Shown: positions 8,479-12,968 of the stretch, piece after piece
Layout: each line of letters begins with the position of its first letter
Position numbering within the stretch: position 1 is the first letter of the stretch
Source of the DNA: Gracilaria caudata
Taxonomy: Eukaryota; Rhodophyta; Florideophyceae; Gracilariales; Gracilariaceae
Length of the DNA: 12,968 nt
Direction: 5' to 3'
Assembly (NCBI GenBank): GCA_030374735.1
Contig: JASCIV010000747.1
Span: forward strand, 1 to 12,968
Program-made: the position numbers and the translations under genes
The notes under the pieces: generated by a model
The model's database searches: none
Told to the model about the DNA's origin: nothing
What the model saw: only the letters and a program-made list of their open reading frames with translations

Positions 8479-8487
8479 CACGCGAGA
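8462..8487. repeat. 8-bp inverted repeat with 10-nt spacer
   Basis: TCTCGCGT (8462-8469) and ACGCGAGA (8480-8487) are exact reverse complements around AAGGTAACAC. The spacer overlaps the presumed outer LTR end, so the repeat may mark or obscure the insertion boundary. Confidence 0.5.
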
Positions 8488-9297
8488 AAAAGAGAGGTAG
8501 AAAGCCATTACAACACCAAAATCAGAGCAATACCACACGCAAAAGGCGGATCAAAGCTGTAATATTGTCGCGATAGCGCAAGCGTAGCTGGTGTGGAACA
8601 ATACGGCGCGCGCGCGCTGGCTCCAAAAGTTGACACACAACCCAACCAAAAGCCACAAAAGCGGCCCATGACCTTGAGTGTACCAGCGCGATCGGGCGCC
8701 TCACCTGCCAGGGAGAAAGCGCCGATGGTAGTTGGGCCATGCCGTGTGGTGCGGTGCGCGCTAAGGGCGACGAAGCAAAGACGAGAAGCAAAGACGAGTA
8801 GCACAAGACGCTGGCGGCAAATGGAAGCGAGCGGACGGGATGCACTCAGTCTGATCGCGGCGATTGTTGGCAGTCGCCCAGAGCGCAAGATCCGAACGGG
8901 GCGATGTAGTCTTTGGGAAAACCAAGAGTGTAGGAGGAGATCGATGGTGGAGATTTGTAACATGTCCCATCGATGGGACATGTTACAAACACTTGTGCAA
9001 CGTGTACGTGTAAAAGTACAGCTTCTTGGTGGTTTGCGACAAGTAAATGCGGGGAAGAAAACAACGCGGACGACGACATGCGAGAAAAGATAATGGCAAG
9101 GGATTACGGGGGAGAGTTGCGGAAGCAAGAAGATGAATGCCATTTCTGAAGTGGGGCGCTCTCGGTTGTAGTGGAAAGGTGTGATGGTACGACGCACTGG
9201 TTGCCGAAGAAAGATGTGAGCATGCGGCAGACGATACGAAATAGCTCACGACGGGGACGGTGAGCGAACCGCGTAGGGACTACTGGAGCCCAAGCGA
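8480..9297. other. GC-rich spacer between the two retroelements, no supported gene
   Basis: Several reading frames are open here on both strands (for example 8593-9093 plus and 9197-8508 minus), but their Arg/Ser/Pro-rich translations show no recognisable motif and they overlap one another, as expected from a low stop density. Small features: (GC)6 at 8606-8617, a tandem GAAGCAAAGACGA pair near 8770-8797, and the palindrome listed separately. It may hold LTR remnants of either element, but no pair of repeats could be matched. Confidence 0.5.
8954..8989. repeat. Perfect 36-bp palindrome
   Basis: The left half TTTGTAACATGTCCCATC (8954-8971) is followed with no spacer by its exact reverse complement (8972-8989), centred on ATCGAT. 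The flanking bases 8953 (A) and 8990 (C) do not pair, so the symmetry ends sharply at 36 bp. It lies in the spacer between the head-to-head copia and gypsy elements. It could extrude as a cruciform, bind a dimeric protein, or be a very short inverted-repeat remnant. Confidence 0.9.
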
Positions 9298-9429
9298 ATG
9301 CTACCATTTAGGAGCGGGAGCGTCGGGCGAGCGGCGTGGATCGTTAGAGTGCACTGCTTGACCACCGGCGAGTGCGCGGCTCGCCGGAACGGTCGTGCAA
9401 TTTATTTGGTGCAAGCTACAGTGGCGAAC

Positions 9430-9888
9430 TGCGCGCGCTGTGCGCCCTTAGACACCGACACAAACTTGTCGCGCCAAGTGTGCGCCCTCCTCGCAAGAGA
9501 TCTATGGTATTTAACACCGAATACTTGGCCAATTGCACAGCACCTTTACAGGGCTGGGCCGACTGCTCCGGAGAAAGAAAAAGCTCAGGCTGAGAAGATG
9601 TTGAAGGCTGGTTTCATCGAACCAGCACAGTCCCCGTAATCTTCACCATTTGTACTGGCTCCGAAGAAGGATGGGTCATGGAGATTTTGTATCGATTATA
9701 GCCGCCTCAATGCGGTTACGGTTAAGGATGTATATCCCATTCCACGCATGGACGAATATATTGACTTTCTTGGAAGCGCGAAGGTGATTACTGCCCTCGA
9801 TGCTAATCGGGGTTACTGGCAAGTCCCGATATGGGAAGCTGACCGCGATAAAACGGAGTATGTTTGCCATCATGATCTATACCGTTTC
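9430..9888 (+). pseudogene. gypsy reverse transcriptase, N-terminal half only
   Basis: Seen: PIAQHLYRAGPTAPEKEKAQ, EKMLKAGFIEPAQSP, a TAA at 9637-9639, then SSPFVLAPKKDGSWRFCIDY, RLNAVTVKDVYPIPRMDEY, FLGSAKVITALDANRGYWQV and DKTEYVCHHDLYRF. This is the usual gypsy fingers/palm order up to the first catalytic Asp (in ITALDAN) and the YRF that normally precedes MPFGL. The YLDD box, thumb and whole RNase H are absent: the frame passes straight into integrase-type sequence near 9889. Known: YLDD carries the other two metal-binding Asp, so this cannot polymerise. The upstream limit is vague; translation before about 9500 is not clearly RT. Confidence 0.8.
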
Positions 9889-10931
9889 GCTGAGAATGAT
9901 CAAGGCTACTTGGTCAGGCTCGTGAACGAGAATACACAAATCGTGGTACCTCATTCGCTGAAAAGAAGAGTACTACATTTGTCACATTACGTGAATGAGG
10001 GAGCTCATCCGGGTGGAAAGAAACTCCATCTTACTCTCCGAAGATACTTTTATTGGCCAGCTATGGCTTTCGACTGTTATGCCGTTCGTCGTAGTTGTAC
10101 GGAATGCGCGAAGAATAATGTCCGGCTACGGTAGTATTTGAAGAAGCTCAAGCTGTTCCCGGCACGGGCTCCCCTCGAATTCGTCGCTATCGACATTCTC
10201 GGGCCTTTACTGCGCACTGCACGCGGATATTAGTTTCTTCTGGTGATAACACATCGATTCTCCAAACTGGTTCGTACTGTTCCGCTACTATTACTACCGC
10301 TTCAGTGGCTATGGCCTTTGTCCAGCATTGGATGTTTGGTTATGGTCTGCCCGTGGAAGTGCTTTCCGATAACTGCGGCCAATTCGCGTCCAAATTCTTT
10401 CAGGACCTTTGTCAAATCATCGATGTTCGTAATTTGTTTACGACAACGTATCATGCGCAGAGTAATGGGGAAGTTGAATAGTTGGCCGCACTGCGGACGA
10501 ATGTCTCTGATCATCCTAAGAATTGGGACATGTTCACTGACGCTATCACGTATGCGTACAATACGCAGGTGCACCGTGTTACGGAAATCTCTCCGTTTGA
10601 GCTGGTTCTCTTCAGAGTCCCACGTTCTGTGAAAATCGAATCGCAAGCCTGTTTGGGAACGTTTCCGTCGCACCGGTTGTACTGGGATACTTCGAAGGCT
10701 TGGTTGTCCAAGATGGTGCCGCTTGCGCGGAAGACTATGTCTAAGGCGCAGGCTTCGTACAAGAAGAACTTTGTCAAGTGAATTCGTTATCCTTTACCGA
10801 AGGCTATCACTGTTGTTGACTACGTATTCCTACGAAAGAAGTACTGTAATCCTGAGAAGGAACCACGACACAAACTGTCGCCTAGAGCTGAGAGCCCTTT
10901 TAGGGTAATCTCCGTCGCTACGGACACCGTC
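9889..10931 (+). pseudogene. gypsy integrase (HHCC, DD35E core, GPY/F-like module), broken
   Basis: Seen: DQGYLVRLVNENTQIVVPHS leads to a zinc-binding module with both His (HYVNEGAH) and both Cys (SCTEC), plus YFYWPAM. The core starts with FVAIDILGPL (D at 10192), is interrupted by TAG codons at 10132 and 10231, and shifts frame between 10280 and 10305. It continues with LSDNCGQF (D at 10368) and AQSNGEVE (E at 10476), with 35 residues between the second Asp and the Glu. TAG follows at 10479. ITYAYNTQVHRVTEISPFEL is typical of the post-core region. After TGA 10779, VVDYVFLRKK and SPFRVISV resemble a GPY/F domain. Inference: catalytic residues are kept but the protein is not makeable. Confidence 0.8.
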
Positions 10932-11624
10932 GTGCTGGATATCAGTGGCCTTCCTGAAAGGATCTCGCACGAACTCGTCGTACAGGCTCTTATCCCCCAA
11001 ACGGACGTATCTGTGCCTACGCAGGAGATTCCTTCTGTGGAAGAGCCGTCGCGGCCTCGTATCTTATCGCATCTCGATCGCGGGTTAACCGATGTGCCGG
11101 AGGAACCGGCACCGTCTTCGAAGTTTCCACAGGAGCAAACGCAATCTGCTCCGCAGACCCGTGTGTCCCCACCACCCGAAATCATACGGAAAGCCCCGTC
11201 TCCGACTAACAAGGGGGTGGAGTACAGTTGCGCTAGCAAAAACGAAGCGCAAGATGATCGCTCTCTTGACGGTACAGTCTCGTCGTCGACTTTGCGTCCC
11301 GCTTTTCGCGGCAGTGCCCTGGATACGCCACGCAGTGGAAATGATAAGGAGAAGAATGTTAAGAAGGTCACGAATGTTCCAATGGGAAGGAGCTTATCGC
11401 AGGAAGAGAAAGCCGTCACTGCGGACCCTGGTTTACAGATCGTCGTTGAGCCACGGACCGTGGAGAGAAGCACCTTGTGCATGGTGACGCCGCAGATCGG
11501 CTTTGCCATTGCTCTCGATTTGGGAAAGCCGCACGCAGGCCACACGGCAACTCTTGCTGCGCCAGGGCGCTTTATGAAACGCCACGGTGTGGTTGCCCGC
11601 TTTCGCGATGATTACAGCGCATAA
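10932..11624 (+). pseudogene. C-terminal tail of gypsy Pol, about 230 residues, low complexity
   Basis: Seen: the frame stays open from the TGA at 10779-10781 to a TAA at 11622-11624. After the GPY/F-like part come VLDISGLPERISHELVVQAL and then a stretch rich in Pro, Ser, Glu and Thr (EIPSVEEPSRP, EEPAPSSKFPQEQ), ending RFRDDYSA. No chromodomain aromatic cage or zinc motif is visible. Known: many gypsy integrases carry variable C-terminal tails that guide targeting. Inference: such a tail. It is notable that about 280 codons remain open in an otherwise broken element; chance, recent decay or a separate use are all possible. Confidence 0.5.
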
Positions 11625-12160
11625 CGTGGGCGCCCCATCGGGGATATTGTGAGCGAGCATCGCTTGATATTCCGCGCCGCTGCGTGCGGTTTTGCAGGCA
11701 ATATCCGTTCTTTTTTTGGCTTGCAACGGCGCATTCTGGCCGAGCGTATCGGATGGTGGGCACAAGAACACTTGGCACGCTGCCGAGCCAATCGGACTTC
11801 GTTGCACATGCCCACGTGTACAGATGCTGGCCAATCCGGATGAAGTGCACTCCGTGCAACTGCACCACACAGAAGCCAGTAACCGCCTTTTGCACACGCC
11901 AAGTGGCAGGGAAACGAGAAAATCACATTGGTTTGCACTCTCTCATCCCTGGCCAGGCGCACGGACACTTGGAACGCCGTCAGTAGCGCGCAGCGTAATC
12001 CCACCGTGAGCCCGTCCAATGGGCCACGGCATGTAACCGTCATGTTTCTCCGTCGAGACGGACAGCTCGTGAAGCTCACTCAATGCTCGGGTTCGAGATG
12101 TCATGACTCAATGGATACTTGGCCGATTCTCGCGGACTATAACTCAAATTGCTCAGAATG
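11625..12160. other. No supported gene downstream of the gypsy tail
   Basis: Overlapping open frames exist on both strands (for example 12079-11612 minus, rich in Arg and Cys), but none has a recognisable motif. A short hairpin CCCCATCGGGG lies just after the gypsy stop. Two similar words, ACACTTGGCACGC near 11768 and ACACTTGGAACGC near 11966, are about 200 bp apart and could be a diverged repeat. A 3' LTR would be expected here if the gypsy copy were whole, but no matching 5' copy was found. Confidence 0.4.
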
Positions 12161-12480
12161 ATGCCCTTTTACTAGGGATATCTTGTTTGACGAGATCTGG
12201 CTCATGTTGAGAAAGTTGGAAATAGTGCCTCGCGACGAATTCGAGGCATCCAGGATTCTGCAGATGGACCTTCTGGCGACAGCAACTACCTCTGAAGCCA
12301 CATAAGTGGGATGACCTCGCCTAGGAAGCCTCCGAAGGGATCGGAACGTAGTGTCACACTATCCTGATGAGGCATTGGCCTCTCGAAGAGGAATGATGGA
12401 GATCAAGCTCTAGAAGAGATCAAGAAGATGAGGATCCTTTAGAAGGAAAGGGAGGAAGAAGAGAAATAACCACGTCTGTG
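12161..12480 (+). other. Possible old coding scrap followed by a purine-rich run
   Basis: A plus-strand frame from about 12173 to 12305 translates to an ordinary-looking helical peptide (FDEIWLMLRKLEIVPRDEF, ILQMDLLATA) ending in TAA; it has no clear start and no recognised family. Further on, about 12409-12469 is strongly purine-rich (GGAAAGGGAGGAAGAAGAGA near its end). That could be a polypurine tract of a lost element or simply acidic/basic coding. Both readings are weak. Confidence 0.25.
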
Positions 12481-12526
12481 TTCTCGGAATGCTAGTTCAG
12501 TATGCTAGATCGCAAGTTAGGCAAAT

Positions 12527-12592
12527 AAAAAGCCGAAAAAACTTCCAAAAAAGCAGGTTTCTCTAGTTGGCAAGGCAAAAAAAAAATTTTTT
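12527..12592. other. Helically phased A-tracts, likely curved DNA
   Basis: A-runs at 12527-12531, 12536-12541 and 12547-12552 have centres 9.5 and 11 bp apart, close to one helical turn. A10T6 at 12577-12592 follows, its A-run centred 32 bp (about three turns) further on. Known: A-tracts in phase with the helix bend DNA. The block lies 180-250 bp beyond the stop of the minus-strand reading frame at the right edge, so it might mark a 3' flank or a nucleosome-poor or attachment region. Confidence 0.55.
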
Positions 12593-12772
12593 AGAAATAT
12601 TGATTTCGTGGTATGAAGTTTGTAAGTCACATAGTGCGCTTTCGTGGATGGTTGAAGTTTAATGGAAAGAAGATTTCCATCTAATGCTATTTCAGAAGCC
12701 ACTGTATCGCTTCTCAGAAACCTGAACCGAAATTGCAATCAACGATTTTCGTTTTACCTCCACATATTTCCA
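12593..12772. other. AT-richer spacer, nothing recognised
   Basis: Between the A-tracts and the right-edge reading frame. It would be the 3' untranslated region of that minus-strand gene if the gene is real. No AATAAA is present on the minus strand here. Confidence 0.4.
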
Positions 12773-12967
12773 TCAGTTGGGGCTCTGAGTCTCAGTCTCG
12801 TCAAACGTCATGCCGTAAAAGTCCCGCGGGACGCTTTCGCCGCCTTCGTACACACGCCTCCCCCCAAAGCGGCTCCCTAGCCCCCCCATCCTCCTTTCAC
12901 GCTGTCCCTCCAAAATGCGCTCCGCTGTCCACACGGCGTGCGCCGCGTTTCGATACCCCTCCAACAC
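12773..12967 (-). CDS. C-terminal fragment of an unrecognised protein, enters from the right edge
   Basis: Seen: on the minus strand the frame is open from the window edge to TGA at 12775-12773, about 64 residues: NAAHAVWTAERILEGQRERR, then a Gly/Arg-rich part (GGLGSRFGGRRVYEGG) and a tail SVPRDFYGMTFDETE. The translation looks protein-like (an amphipathic helix, then an ordered-looking tail) and third codon positions are G/C-rich, unlike the AT-rich DNA just downstream. There is no start codon of its own in the window that need be real; the gene probably begins to the right. I do not recognise the family. It could also be a chance frame in GC-rich DNA. Confidence 0.45.
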   Translation of the reverse strand: MLEGYRNAAHAVWTAERILEGQRERRMGGLGSRFGGRRVYEGGESVPRDFYGMTFDETETQSPN

Positions 12968-12968
12968 C

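Larger units (their letters stand above)
9300..11624 (+). mobile_element. Degenerate Ty3/gypsy-type retrotransposon with internal deletion
   Basis: Seen in plus-strand order: the N-terminal half of RT, integrase zinc-binding domain, integrase core with DD35E, a GPY/F-like module and a C-terminal tail. RT before integrase is the gypsy order. No gag, protease or RNase H is recognisable: the first two are missing upstream and RNase H was lost with the second half of RT. Stops: TAA 9637-9639, TAG 10132-10134, TAG 10231-10233, TAG 10479-10481, TGA 10779-10781; one frameshift between about 10280 and 10305. No LTR pair, primer-binding site or target duplication was found, so the outer limits are approximate. 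Inference: a non-autonomous fossil. Confidence 0.8.

Noticed and set aside
8508..9197. A 229-codon minus-strand open frame and overlapping plus-strand frame 8593-9093
   Set aside because: No motif, skewed Arg/Ser/Leu composition, several overlapping frames open at once in GC-rich DNA, and both cross the palindrome.
9300..11624. An intact, active gypsy element
   Set aside because: Five in-frame stops, a frameshift, missing gag, protease, YLDD and RNase H.
11433..12079. Minus-strand open frames over the gypsy tail and downstream
   Set aside because: Mutually overlapping, Cys/Arg-rich, no motifs; they look like chance frames.

Overview
The window is eukaryotic nuclear DNA. It carries a long intron-poor protein-kinase gene, a decayed Ty1/copia-type LTR retrotransposon and a decayed, internally deleted Ty3/gypsy-type element. 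There are no bacterial operons, Shine-Dalgarno-led gene clusters, tRNAs or rRNAs. An intron-poor tyrosine-kinase-like (TKL) gene packed against old retroelements would fit a red alga, or an oomycete-like protist, but nothing here fixes the lineage.

Layout. (1) Positions 1-3880, minus strand: a TKL-type kinase with a Pro/Ser-rich disordered N-terminus, a kinase domain, an acidic linker and a C-terminal armadillo-like helical repeat region that runs off the left edge. From 2640 to 1 the frame is open for 880 codons. The 5' third changes frame three times, at about 3760, 2977-2985 and 2641-2648. (2) About 3985-8478, minus strand: a copia element in the order Gag, protease, integrase, RT, RNase H, broken by many stops and frameshifts. 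Its 3' end dissolves directly upstream of the kinase start and no 3' LTR is seen. Its 5' leader (7804-8061) is packed with short hairpins, followed by a tentative LTR. (3) 8480-9297: GC-rich spacer with a perfect 36-bp palindrome. (4) 9300-11624, plus strand: a gypsy element lacking gag and protease, with an in-frame deletion that fuses the first half of RT to the integrase zinc-binding domain, then the integrase core, a GPY/F-like module and a long low-complexity tail. (5) 11625-12770: no convincing gene; a possible old coding scrap, a purine-rich run and helically phased A-tracts. (6) 12773-12967, minus strand: a likely C-terminus of an unrecognised protein entering from the right edge.

The copia and gypsy elements lie head to head (5' ends facing) around the palindrome. 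The only apparently living genes are the kinase and perhaps the right-edge fragment. The kinase has two atypical catalytic features (Arg at the beta-3 Lys position; a non-RD catalytic loop), which makes it the most interesting gene here. I see no clear new defence or mobile system. The best candidates for follow-up are the kinase frame changes, the covarying hairpin array in the copia leader, the 36-bp palindrome and the gypsy in-frame domain fusion.
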